In this document: positions 38,343 to 48,792 of the stretch, one piece after another
Layout: each line of letters opens with the position of its first letter
Numbering within the stretch: the first letter of the stretch is position 1
Assembly: GCA_036936605.1 (NCBI GenBank)
Contig: JAUPFV010000005.1
Span: 6,160,345 to 6,224,344, forward strand
Reading direction: 5' to 3'
Length of the DNA: 64,000 nt
Source: Limnanthes douglasii subsp. nivea
Lineage: Eukaryota > Streptophyta > Magnoliopsida > Brassicales > Limnanthaceae
Program-made: the position numbers and the translations under genes
Notes under the pieces: generated by a model
Told to the model about the DNA's origin: nothing
Database searches by the model: none
Seen by the model: only the letters and a program-made list of their open reading frames with translations

Positions 38343-38570
38343 CCTTTGCGGAAAAGGTGGAGGAGGGTAGATTGTAGGCTCAACAACTAACTAAGATGGA
38401 TTTTTTGGTGGCTAATCTTGGTCAGAATTAACCTCAGATGAGGGCTGATTTTGAGCATATTTTTTCACAATGGGCTGTTTTTGAGAAGAATCAGCCTCTT
38501 GTTCAACTGTGGGGTTCTCGACAACCTTTCCTGATCTCAAGGTGATCGCTTGGCATTGCTCCTTGTCGTC

Positions 38571-39200
38571 CTATTTATCTGAATTATGTTCTGTGTCGCT
38601 AGGAAGAACTCCCTGAGGTCTAACGATCATGTTACTGGCCATCTGCCCAATTTGATTTTCCAAGGTCTTGTGAGATACCATCAGACTTTTAATCATTAAC
38701 TTCATCTCTTCGAATTCAGAGTCTCTCACAGAATGTTGAGAAGGGCCAGGATGTTGATTCTGAGGTTGTCTTGGTGCATACTGTTGAGATTGATGTTGCT
38801 GACCTTGTTGCTGAAATCCAGGAGGAGCGTATGGCTTAGCACCATAATGCTGATTACCTTGTTGATTATTGCTCCAACTGAAGTTCGGATGATTTCTGTT
38901 GGTTGGGTGATAGGTATTTGAGATTGGTTGTTGATTCTGCCTCTGAAATTTACTCACAAATTGCACTGACTCAGTAGATATAGGGCATTGTTGAGTGTCA
39001 TGCCCTCCAACACAAATCTCGCACACACTAGCTACCTGATGTACCCCTAGTTTAGTCAAAGAATCCACCTTCATGTTTAGAGCTTCAAGCTGAGCTGCTA
39101 AAGCAGTGACAGTGTCTACGTTAAGAATACCAGCAAAAAAAATACCTGAAGCACAAGAAAACACACGAAAAGCAAGTAACCGTATCAAGTCAGTAGTCTT
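38571..39200 (-). pseudogene. gag C-terminal remnant of element B with zinc knuckle
   Basis: A frame reading ...LAAQLEALNMKVDSLTKLG, then the knuckle CEICVGGHDTQQC (C-x2-C-x3-H-x4-C), then QCPISTESVQF and a Gln/Asn/Pro-rich tail with NHPNFSWSNNQQG and PPGFQQQGQ, typical of Athila gag. Only about 50 bases separate the PBS from this segment, so the capsid-like N-terminal gag domain has been deleted. The open frame upstream of about 39200 runs into PBS and LTR and is not gag. Confidence 0.85.
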
Positions 39201-39245
39201 ATAACGACCCCCGATGATAAGCAATAAAATTGTCAAATAACACCG

Positions 39246-39264
39246 AGTCCCCGGCAACGGCGCC
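39246..39264 (-). other. Primer binding site of element B
   Basis: Minus strand TGGCGCCGTTGCCGGGGAC, complementary to the 3' end of tRNA-Asp as in Athila elements; seven bases separate it from the LTR. Confidence 0.85.
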
Positions 39265-39271
39265 AAAAACT

Positions 39272-41368
39272 TGTTAGTCCTTTTCTCACGCAAGTATACG
39301 TGGTCAAATAGTAGCAAGTAATAAGTAAGTAAGATCGTTCCCACGAAGACCAGGTGTATATGACAAGAATTTACTTATGCAACAACGTATGATTATTAGA
39401 CTAATGCTTGAACAAGTATAAAGTTGTGGTGAATGATTATAACTAAGCAAATTAACCAAGAAAATTAACTAACGAGTTTACTTATGCGAGAGAAAACATG
39501 GAACCCTAACTTCATTGTTTATTTTACTCAGAGTATTACGATACTTAACCAATATGTATGATAACAACGATTACTAATCAGATAACATGAAATCAGTATA
39601 GGTTACCTCTCAGTACGCGTAAACCAAACCACTTAAACAACCACAAAAAAGATAGCAGCTAAGCAGCCCCCGCTTGCATGACAATCCTATATGTCTATAC
39701 GAATTGAGGTACAATTGGTTTTAAGCACAAGTTATCTATTTCGATTACATAGGGTAATATGATATGGTTAGTGACATATTACGAATCATGAGCAATCACA
39801 ATATGAATCATGCAAGAACCTATGCTAGCACGGCAAGTTCTAAACCCTTAAATCCACTTTCGCATTCATTACAGATTAACAAACTAGATGTTCGCGACGC
39901 ATCTAACGATAAGAACAACTATACTAGGTAACCGATAAACGTATCTCACAAATAAATCAAGCATTCAAACCATAAGTATTATTCAAACAAATCCATTAAA
40001 GTTCCATGACAACGATTAGTTCCTAATCGAACGAATCATCATCATGGGCTCAAAAGTTAACATAGCTCCAAGACGAATGTAAATAGATGAATAAGCGTTG
40101 AGAGAACGTCAAACCGAACAATAACCATCAAGTATCGCCTGACGGAAACAATTCGTAAACTACCGATAAAAAAACAACGAAAAAGAAGTAGCCGTCACAT
40201 GTCTCGAGCAATACATAAACTACCGATCTAAAACACCGTAGCCGTTACCTCAACTGTCGATCGAAAATGACAGTAGCTGTCACCTGCTGCCTCTCGAAAA
40301 CCACTGAAGCAACTGCCTGCCTCCTGATGTCTGGTTGTAGTATGTTGCCGCTGCCGAAAGAAAACCCAAAACAGCAGACGCCCTCTCCTTTTCTCTCGCT
40401 TGTCCTGCCCCAAGAAAACCCAGTAGTCATCAATTTCATTTTTTCTTCTTTTGTTTTTTTTCTCCGTTCTCTCTTCCTTCTATTCTATTTATAACTTTTT
40501 CCGAAAACCTAGTAGTCAATTTCCTTTTTTCTTCCTCTTTTTCTTTAATTTTCTCTCTGATTTTTTCTGTTCTAATTCCTTTCTACTGGGCCCTTCTAAT
40601 TCTTTTCTACTAGGCCCGCGCCAGTGAATACAATAATCACGTAATCAAATATTTGTCTTCCAAAACGAGCTTGCCGGAACTGCACTACATCTTTTTCCTC
40701 TTCCGAGAATCCATCCTCCACCGAAAGAACTAATAATATGGCATGAATATCGTTCGAGACTAAATCTTTAAACTTTAAAATGTCTTCACCAACGGTTTCA
40801 TAACTCCAAGGAGTATTAAATAATCGACCCGGAGTGTCAATGATTTTAAATATTTTTGCCTTGTACGATATCGCTTTTCCGTGCTAAAACAATTTCATTA
40901 ACTCGTTTCGTTTTCGTGAAGGTTGTTGACTTGAAAATGTTTTCACCCATAATGCTAGTTCCCGTTGCACTTTTTGCATTTCCAGTGTGCCTTAATAATA
41001 CCATTCTCCGTATGTCATTGGAAATAGGTTGTTTTTTTGCTGTTATTCACAGAAAAATACTCTTGTTCTTGTATACTTACATAGTTAGCTTCCCTCTTTT
41101 CAATAATTGGTATTATTTGCGACTTTAGCTTTGTAACTTGATCGGCCCTTATATTATCTTCCAATTTTCTTATGTTCTCGGCATTCTCAAATTCTATCAC
41201 CCGCACACAACTCCATGATTAGATTAACAGATTTATCATCGTCAAAAGTGCCTTTAAGAATACTGGAAAAACACGTTAAAACATGTTAAAATACAATGAA
41301 TACTTGAGAACTGGCGAAGATTTTAAGAATAATGGAAGCATAATAAGTGACATAAAATGCACTTATCA
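39272..41368 (-). repeat. 5' LTR of element B (right copy)
   Basis: 2,097 bases, TGTTAGTCC... to ...CACTTATCA, with the PBS at 39246-39264 just inside. Carries the AIG1-like fragment at 40619-41014 in a differently damaged state. Nearly identical to the third copy at 48793-50890 and more different from the left LTR. Confidence 0.93.
40619..41206 (-). pseudogene. AIG1/GIMAP-type GTPase fragment in 5' LTR of B
   Basis: Same captured fragment as at 34971-35560. Here the G3 box IIDTPG is preserved (near 40835-40850) but the P-loop reads NAKS in place of NGKS, the preceding G is R, and the frame is broken by a stop and one-base shifts near 40850 and 41035. Together with the left copy this shows the fragment was once closer to a functional GTPase sequence. 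Confidence 0.85.
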
Positions 41369-41525
41369 GGAACTAATAGACTTGAATCCTGGTATGAACC
41401 TGGTTTCTCTTGCCCATCTTGCAGAGTCTGCAGCATCGAGCTCGATCGTGGACCCTCAGACGAACATAGAGACTAATACCTCTGTTGACCCTTCCAAAGG
41501 ACTTCCACCCAATAGTTCTAAGTAA
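41369..41525 (+). pseudogene. 3' end of the antisense ORF of element A
   Basis: Continues the frame broken at 33707: ELIDLNPGMNLVSLAHLAES, then a Ser/Thr/Pro-rich tail ending in NSSK and TAA. The five bases ggaac duplicate ggagc at the left edge of B. Confidence 0.8.
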
Positions 41526-42140
41526 TATTTACCACCATTGTTCTAGTGGATTAATTTCCTTGTTTTTTGGTGTTAAACATTAAAACTTGTCGTACTGCTC
41601 ACAATGATTGGTTTTATTTATTTAAAACATGTTTGAATTGATGCATGATTTACCTTAGTTATTGATATAGACAGTTGTTGTCAATTATGGAGTATGTGTT
41701 TGTTGAACTTTCTGGAGATACTTATAACCCCGAGCTCAGTAGGGCTCATTGCGTAGCTTAGAAAACTCGTGTCATAATAGCATAATCGCGGCGAGGTCTT
41801 GCAGACCCTATTGCGTAGTCTGTTCAGACTTGGTCTTTGAGCAGTTCGCTAATATACCCAGTACAAAGTATAGACACAGTATGGCCATTACGTAGCCCGT
41901 AGGTGTGGCCAATAAGCTCGTTCGTGTTTATAAACACTTAGTATGGACTCAGTATGGTCCGTTGCGTAGCCAAAGACGGCTGGTCATTGACCCATTCGCT
42001 AGTTATAAGGATAAAACTTGCACAAACACACATTGGCGAGAGCATAACTTATATTGAAAAATTCAGAGAGTTGTTCTTGGATGCCTCAGTAAAAAACCTC
42101 TCCGCGCCATCAGAGAGGAAAAAGAGTGCATCTTTACATC
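41526..42140. other. Element A region between antisense ORF and pol, with hairpin array
   Basis: No coding. At about 41730-42005 there are four loosely related units, each centred on TTGCGTAG or TTACGTAG and flanked by complementary GGCC/GGTC-type arms (e.g. GGCCATTACGTAGCCC...GTGGCC at ~41884-41912). Three of the units end in a TTCGCTA or CTCGTTCG box. Strongly structured, function unknown. Repeated at 51206-51520 in the duplication. Confidence 0.55.
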
Positions 42141-45100
42141 TTAAACATTTTCGCGATACACCTTTAGGTGATTAACATTCGAAGGATGCTTGAGTGCTCG
42201 ACCATCTTGATCTGCTAATCTGTAAGCGCCATGGTGTCCTGCTGAAATAATTGAATATCGACCTTCCTATTTGGCCCTAGCTTGCCACCTGTCCCACTAC
42301 CGGAGCCACGAAACACCTTATTTAAAACTAAATCTCCCACCTTGAACGAACGCGACTTCAGATGAGCATTAAAGCATCCCCTCATAAGACTTCGATAGTG
42401 CTCTGCTCGTACTCTAGCCTAATCTTGTCGTTCGTCTATCAGATCCAGGGATGTTTATCTAGCTATAAGATTTGCCTCATCTTCGTAGTGCTCAATCCTA
42501 TAGCTCGGTATTATGACCTCTGCTGGAATAACTGCCTCCGCCCCGTATAGCAAAGCAAATGGTGTATCGCCTGTTGTGGAGCGAGATGTTGTTCTGTACA
42601 CCCATAGGACCTCTACTAACTTGTCCGGCCATTTGCCCTTAGCTCCCTCCAGTTTCTTCTTTATCCCTTCTAATATTGTTCTGTTAGTCACCCCAACTTG
42701 TCCATTTTCTTGAGGGTAATAAGGGGTAGAGAAATGCTGGAGAATCCCATATCGTTTGCAGAAGTTGGTAAGGATTGAATTTTGGAATTGAGGGTCGTTA
42801 TCTGTCATTATAATCCGTGGAATTCTATATCGGGTGAGAATTTGATTATGTATGAAATCCCATACCTCATGAGCGCGTGTTCTAAACAGGGATTTAGCCT
42901 CAACCCATTTCGAAAAGTAATCCACTGCCACAATAAGGAACTATCGTTTTGCCTGTGGCCATTGGCAAAGGGCCCACTAGATCTATTCCCCATTTATTGA
43001 ACGGACATGGGACAGGAATGTTCTGCATGGGCTCGCTGGGTCTATGCTGCGTGTTTGAATATTCTTGAAATTTGTGACATTGCAATACCAGATTCTCAGC
43101 ATCACTCGCTAACTCAGGCCAATAGAACCCAACAAGAAGAAAACGACGAATCAATGTTCGGTGTCCATAATGAGCCCCTGCTTCTCCTGAATGCAAATCA
43201 ACCAATACAGAACTAGCTTTAACGCGGTCAAGGGAACGAAGTAGAGGTCTGGTTGAGCTTTTCCTATACAAAATATTGTCAAGGACACAGTATTTGGCTG
43301 CTCTGATCTGCAATATGCGAGCCTCACTTTTACTTATAGGCAATGTTCCTTGATTCAAGTATTGGAGGTATGAAGTCCGCCATTCGTCATCATTAGTAAT
43401 CGAATTGACTGTTGCAGCTGCTGATATGAGCTCTGCCGCAGGGAGTTGTTGAAGTAAAATTATTGGATGGTCTCCTGAAGCTGCAGCCTTAGCTAAAGTG
43501 CCGGCTGCCGAATTATTCATTCATGAGATTTGTTCATAAGACACGTTAGTGAATTTAGACTCATACTCCTTGAGTATCACAAGATACTCCTTGATACCGT
43601 CTTGCTTGACATCATAAAGACCCTGTGCCTGATTTACCACCAACTGAGAGTCAGATCTGATCTTGATACTTCAAGCTCTACATATCAAAGCCAAATTTAT
43701 GCCACACAGGGCAGCCTCATATTCTGCAGCATTATTTGTTACCGAAAAATTAAAGCGTACCACTTGTTTGACCTCCTCCCCACTTGGAGTTCTGATTATA
43801 ATGCCTGCACCTCCTCCTATTGTAGAAGATGCACCATCGACTTTAATAATCCATTGTTCGAGATCAACCACTTGTCCGTCGCTTATCTCATCATGTTCTT
43901 CCCTGTATGAGCTGAACTCTCCTAAGAAGTCTGCAACTGCTTATCCCTTTATAGCTACGCATGGTTCGAAACAAATGCCATACTCACCGAGCTCGATGCT
44001 CCATTTGGTTAACCTACCAGAAACATCGGGTTTTTGCAATACTGTCCGTAAAGGATATACTGTTCGTACCGTAATTATATGCCCTTGAAAGTACGGCCTC
44101 ATTCGTCGAGTTACGACAACCAAGCTCAAAGCAAGTTTTTCGAGGTTTAGATATCTTGTCTCCGCATATGTTAGCGTTTTGCTCGTGTACTATAATGGGC
44201 ATTGTCTTCTTTTTTGATCGCGCACGAGAACCAAACTAACACCAAAACGTGATACTGCCAAATACATAAATAATGGCTCTTCAAGAGTAGGAGAAGACAA
44301 AATCTCAGGGGATGTAAGGTACTGCTTAAGATCGAAAAAAGCTTTGTCACACTCTTCTGTCCACATGAACTTCTTAGCACCCATAATACTTCAAAAAAGT
44401 GATGACTCTTGTCTGATGCAGTGAGATGAACCTCGAAAGAGCTGCTAATCGTCCTGTAAGACACTGGACTTCTTTGACATTGTTTGGTGGTCCAATGTGC
44501 AGAATTGCGTTTAGTTGAACCAGATCTGCCTCAATACCGTGTTGACTTACCACATAACCAAGGAAATTGCCTTTAGCAACACCAAAAGAACACTTATCCG
44601 GGTTAAGCTTAAGATTAAACTTGCGTAATAAATCAAACACGACCTGTAATGTATTAAGGTGCTGCACTTCTTCATGTGTCTTAATAATCATATCGTCAAT
44701 AGATGCATCCAGATGTTGCCCCAAATGATCTTGGAAGATGTGATTTACTAGCCTTTGATATGTTAATCCCGCATTCTTCAGCCCGAAAGGCATAACTGTA
44801 TAACAATAAAGACCCCATTCGATTTGAAAGGCTGTGTGCTCCTGATCAGACGAGTGCATGCAGATCTGATTGTATCCTGAGTCCGCATCCATGAAGAACA
44901 TGAATTTACAACCTGAGGCCGAATTTAAAACTTGAGGCCGAATCAACCAGATGATCTATCCTAGGCAACGAGAAAGCATCCTTAGGGCATGATTGGTTCA
45001 AATCAATAGAGTCCACGCACATTCTCCATTGTCCGCTTTTCTTTTTTACCAGACCCGGATTGGTTATCCAGATCGGGTATCTTGCTTTTCGGATATGCCT

Positions 45101-45885
45101 CAAACGAGTGAGCTTGTTGACCTCAGCTAATATAGCGGTCTGCTTCTCAGCTAAAAATTCCTTACGTTTCTGTCGTACGGGTTTGGCACAAGGATTGATA
45201 GCCAATTCATGGATTATGATTGTAGGACTTACTCCTAAAACATCAGCCGCCTCCCAAGTAAACACATCTAAATTTTGTGCTAATAAAGCAACGAAGCGTA
45301 CCTTTGGGTCTGGAGATAGCTCATTTCCCAATCAAAGTATTCTATTGTCAGCTATGACTGTATCCAATGTTGTAGCATCTGTAGTAGGTGAATCATCGTT
45401 GTCTCGTGGATCATCTACTGGATCTGGCGAGGTGAGATTTAAAGTTTTCGGCGTAGTGCCTCCCTCGCCATTTAATTACTATTGGATAGGTTTGGATGGA
45501 TCTGACGCGATTGCATTGCAAGTTCGCGCAGTCCTTTGGCTGCCCCGAATTATTCCCGTCGAACTACCTACTGGATATTTAATGTATTTTGATATGTGCA
45601 CGGCGTCGCTTCCATCCAATGCAGCCATAGTCGTCCAATAATTTCATGGTAAGGGCTTGGCGCGTCAGAAATCAAGAATAAAGTTTTCAGTTCCTTCTTC
45701 GTAGCTCCATGACCGACCTTGACTAACAGATCCACCTCCCCAACACATTGAGAGGACTTTCCTTCGTAACCAACCAAAGTCCACTGAGTAGGTCGGTATG
45801 GTGGCACGTTCTGCATACGATCAAAACTGCTTTTGAAAATAATATTTGCCAAGCTTCCTCTATCAACCAGTCTTCGTGTTACCAT
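42141..45885 (-). pseudogene. pol of element A: protease, RT, RNase H, integrase
   Basis: Read leftwards. The protease at 45568-45885 has DRGSLANIIF in the place of the DTGSSANI site and YHEIIGRLWL. RT at 44374-45331 has WRMCVDSIDLNQSCPKD, GYNQI, TVMPFGLKNAGLTYQRLV; its catalytic box is SIDDM (44700) instead of YIDDM, and a 19-bp tandem duplication near 44915-44950 shifts the frame. RNase H at 43671-43871 has IIKVDGASS, GGGAG and NNAAEYEAAL. Integrase at 42455-43520 has CH remnants, GIDLVGPLP, TDNDPQFQN, but Gly replaces the catalytic Glu in GQVGVTNRT. The C-terminus SRSFKVGDLVLNKVFRG ends at the TAA at 42141-42143. Non-functional on several counts. Confidence 0.9.
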
Positions 45886-46099
45886 TACCCCTCAAATGTC
45901 CAAGTGAATAGTTAAAGCGTCCTCGTGGGGTAAACTAACACCTCTAAGGTCATCATCGTTAAATATAAGGTCATCATCGTTAAATATAAGGTCGGCTACT
46001 GGGTCCCTGTAGTTTCGATAAGAATTTCCATCTATTTCATAAACATCGAACTCATTTTTAGCTCGTTTGTTTTGAGTAGACCCTTGACATGCAACCAAA

Positions 46100-47517
46100 C
46101 TCCCTCATGATATGGTCAGTAACAAGTGTTTCTTGTTTGCTTCTAGCTCTTCTTCAGTGGTTGGTTTATCGATTAAATCCAGGTGTGCTCATTGTACGTG
46201 GAGCTTGGTACCTCGTACGCCCCTTTGTGCGATCATAAATCACTGAAATGGCCTCCGTAAATGGGGTGAATCGCCTATTTGGTTGATCGAGCTGTTGAAG
46301 TCTTCGGTTGTAATCCCTCATTGGTTGCTCATCAGTCTTTTTTCGTTCTGATCCACAATCTTTGAAATCCGACTCGCGCCGCTCAGGTGACCCCCCTCTT
46401 CTAGCGTCATCAACCCTGATAAAAGTATCTGCTCTTGCGAGTAGGTCCCCCATGTTTTCAGTTGGGAACTTGATGAGATATGCATATAGTTTCCCCCTTC
46501 TGTCAACATAACTTTTAAGAGACTCACCTCAGCATTAATAAAGATCCATGATCGAATACCGCTCGCGCTTAAGCTCCTTCTTACCAACGAACCTTTCCCT
46601 GAATGATTTCCACAGTCCTGTAAAATCACAGATGGATCCCTTTGGTAAGCTGTTGAACCAATCCATGGTGTTACCTTTGAGGGTCATGGATAATGCTCGG
46701 CATAACATCGCGTCATCGGGATTGAAATCCATCATCATGTTTCTGAACTATTCGAGATGCCTCTCCGGATCCCATGTTCCATCATAAGCTTCCATCCTAA
46801 ATGGGTCGAACTTCCTTGGGAGTTGAGCTTCTAGGATCTTCTCAGATAATATTGATTCCGTCAATATGTAGGCCGAAAACTTTAGGCGGATCTAATTATA
46901 GCGGAGGTCATCAACCTTCCGATCTCGCTTGGTCGACGTTTGTTTCACCTCGTCGCGCGGTTCTCTGCTACGATTCTTTCCCCCGCTCTCGCCTTCACCT
47001 TCTTGTTTGTCATCTTGTTTGGAAAGACGATCTGTCCTGTTGACTTTGCTCGCCTCTGGTCCTGACGGTTGGTGAGTCTTGCTCGTTCTCTTGATCCTAG
47101 CAGTCATAGCATGAATAACGTCGTTCATACCTGACATTGTGTCATGTATAGCCTGTTCTCTTGTGTCTCGTTCAAACGTTATTTTCAATTGTTCCTCCTG
47201 AATGTTATGGATTCTTTGTTCTAATTGAAGAACCACCGATTCATTTGCCGGTACGACTTCTGCAGCTCTGCGAGCCCCTAATGCATTCTTTGGCTGATGA
47301 AGATGCACTTCTTCCCTGGAAACTACAATTGGCTGAATTGGCGGTCCCTCTGTCACCACCGTTTCTTGGGGTATCATACGATTGACCTCTTGAGGAACTG
47401 TGGGCCAGGATGTAGGATGCCTCGTCCTGTTGGTTGACTTACGGTTCTCTTTCAGTGTATTGTTTTTTCGCTAGTTTCTTGATTGTCTCTCTCGATTCCT
47501 GACCTAGTGACTACCAT
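46100..47517 (-). pseudogene. gag of element A
   Basis: The start is probably the ATG at 47517 (MVVTRSG, usual for Tat gag), 35 bases inside the PBS. A coiled-coil-like part with VVLQLEQRIHNIQEEQLK lies at 46892-47377. The capsid-type retrotransposon gag domain is at 46535-46738 with CRALSMTLKGNTMDWFNSLP and FRERFVGKKELKR. Remnants with RRFTPFTEAISVIYDRTKGR continue to about 46166. I see no zinc knuckle. At least three frame breaks. Confidence 0.85.
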
Positions 47518-47530
47518 GGTAATTGGTTAA

Positions 47531-47552
47531 AGAGTTCCCACCGATGGCGCCA
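47531..47552 (-). other. Primer binding site of element A
   Basis: The minus strand reads TGGCGCCATCGGTGGGAACT four bases inside the right LTR, the position of a Ty3/gypsy PBS; it shares the TGGCGCC head with the Athila PBS. Confidence 0.8.
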
Positions 47553-47556
47553 AATT

Positions 47557-48228
47557 TGTTAAGGAACTAACAAGTTCCACCACAGTAAGCCTTCAGTATT
47601 TTAGTCAAGAAAGGAATAAGCCAAAAAATATTCATTTATTCGTTGATAGGTCTTCCCTATCTATAATACAAAGATTAGTGGGCAGTTACAGACGTTTGCG
47701 CTTTAAGAGCCACTATCCTACTAATATCAACATCCCTATAACTGTGGAACAAATAACTAACACGGTTTGACTTCATGGGTCAAAACGTGCGTTTATATAA
47801 CAAGTAAGAAAATGCTAAGTCTAATCCACTTTAAGCCGAGCTGAGCTTTATTTTAAACGCAATCAGATCTGCAGAGCTCAAGCTCATTGGTCACATGCTC
47901 GGTTTATCTTCGTTTAGATCCTCACTTAGTCTTGATCACCTGTTCATCTCGCTCTTAATCTAGTCGATCAACTCATTCTCTGATGTCTTCAAGCTCAATC
48001 CATTCTTGAGGTCATCAATACTGTATTTGTCTTCGAGCTCAATCTTATAATGAGTTCGATATGCCTTGAGCTCATCAATGGCGTATTTATCCTCGCTCTT
48101 GTCTCACTTTTGAGTTCGTCCACGATATTGTTTGAGTTCGTCAGCACTGTATAGCCCGTTATTTTCTTCATTGTTTGTCATAATCCAAGCTCGTGCTCGT
48201 ACTTATTTGGGGGAATACTCCCTTATTA
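47557..48228 (-). repeat. 5' LTR of element A
   Basis: 672 bases, TGTTAAGGAACTAACAAG... to ...CTTATTA (terminal C to T). Differs from the 3' LTR at scattered positions and small indels, so the insertion is not recent. Followed by the target duplication GTTAT. Confidence 0.93.
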
Positions 48229-48233
48229 GTTAT

Positions 48234-48477
48234 AAAAGTTATTTTTTAAATAAAAATCGCTGTTTTATGTTGGGTAAAAATTATTATATGGCTTGTTATG
48301 TTTATTTTTATATTAAATATAATTAAAATAAAATTACATTATGATATTTCATATTTAAGTGAAAATCATAATTGTAGGAAATATCAGGTCAGTATATTCC
48401 GCTTTTGTATATAAGTAAGAATACTCCGATCTCGTATATTCCGCTTTTGTATATAAGTAAGAATACTTCGATCTCCA
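48234..48477. other. AT-rich spacer with two TRIM-LTR-like units at a duplication breakpoint
   Basis: 48234-48390 is plain AT-rich DNA. At 48392-48433 and 48434-48475 two 42-base units in tandem carry TATATAAGTAAGAATAC and CCGATCTC/TCGATCTC, similar to the LTR of the TRIM at 52640-52675 (CCGTATATAAGTAAGAACAC and CCGATCTC). They abut the left end of the duplicated block. Confidence 0.7.
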
Positions 48478-48792
48478 ACAAATTGCACTGACTCAGTAGA
48501 TATAGGGCATTGTTGAGTGTCATGCCCTCCAACACAAATCTCGCACACACTAGCTACCTGATGTACCCCTAGTTTAGTCAAAGAATCCACCTTCATGTTT
48601 AGAGCTTCAAGCTGAGCTGCTAAAGCAGTGACAGTGTCTACGTTAAGAATACCAGCAAAAAAATACCTGAAGCACAAGAAAACACACGAAAAGCAAGTAA
48701 CCGTATCAAGTTAGTAGTCTTATAACGACCCCCGATGATAAGCAATAAAATTGTCAAATAACACCGAGTCCCCGGCAACGGCGCCAAAAACT

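Larger units (their letters stand above)
33708..41368 (-). mobile_element. Element B: Athila-like Ty3/gypsy deletion derivative nested in A
   Basis: LTRs at 33708-35712 and 39272-41368 flank a 3.56-kb interior, with target duplication ggagc (33703-33707) and ggaac (41369-41373) inside the antisense ORF of A. The PBS TGGCGCCGTTGCCGGGGAC (minus strand, 39246-39264) matches the tRNA-Asp-type PBS of Athila. The interior keeps gag C-terminus, protease, a short start of RT and the integrase C-terminus; the gag core and the RT-RNaseH-integrase core are deleted. It could at most have moved in trans. The LTRs contain a plant gene fragment (separate entry). Confidence 0.93.
30193..48228 (-). mobile_element. 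Element A: Tat-lineage Ty3/gypsy retrotransposon, defective, with nested insertion
   Basis: The two LTRs (30193-30866 and 47557-48228) are flanked by GTTAT target duplications (30188-30192, 48229-48233). The internal region carries gag, then protease-RT-RNaseH-integrase on the minus strand, and an antisense ORF on the plus strand between pol and the 3' LTR. This arrangement is known for part of the Tat lineage (e.g. Grande-type elements). Without the nested 7.66-kb element B it would be about 10.4 kb. Coding regions have many stops and frameshifts, so it is inactive. The PBS next to the right LTR fixes transcription as leftward. Confidence 0.93.

Noticed and set aside
45060..45641. 193-codon plus-strand frame
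   Set aside because: Antisense shadow of the protease-RT region of element A.
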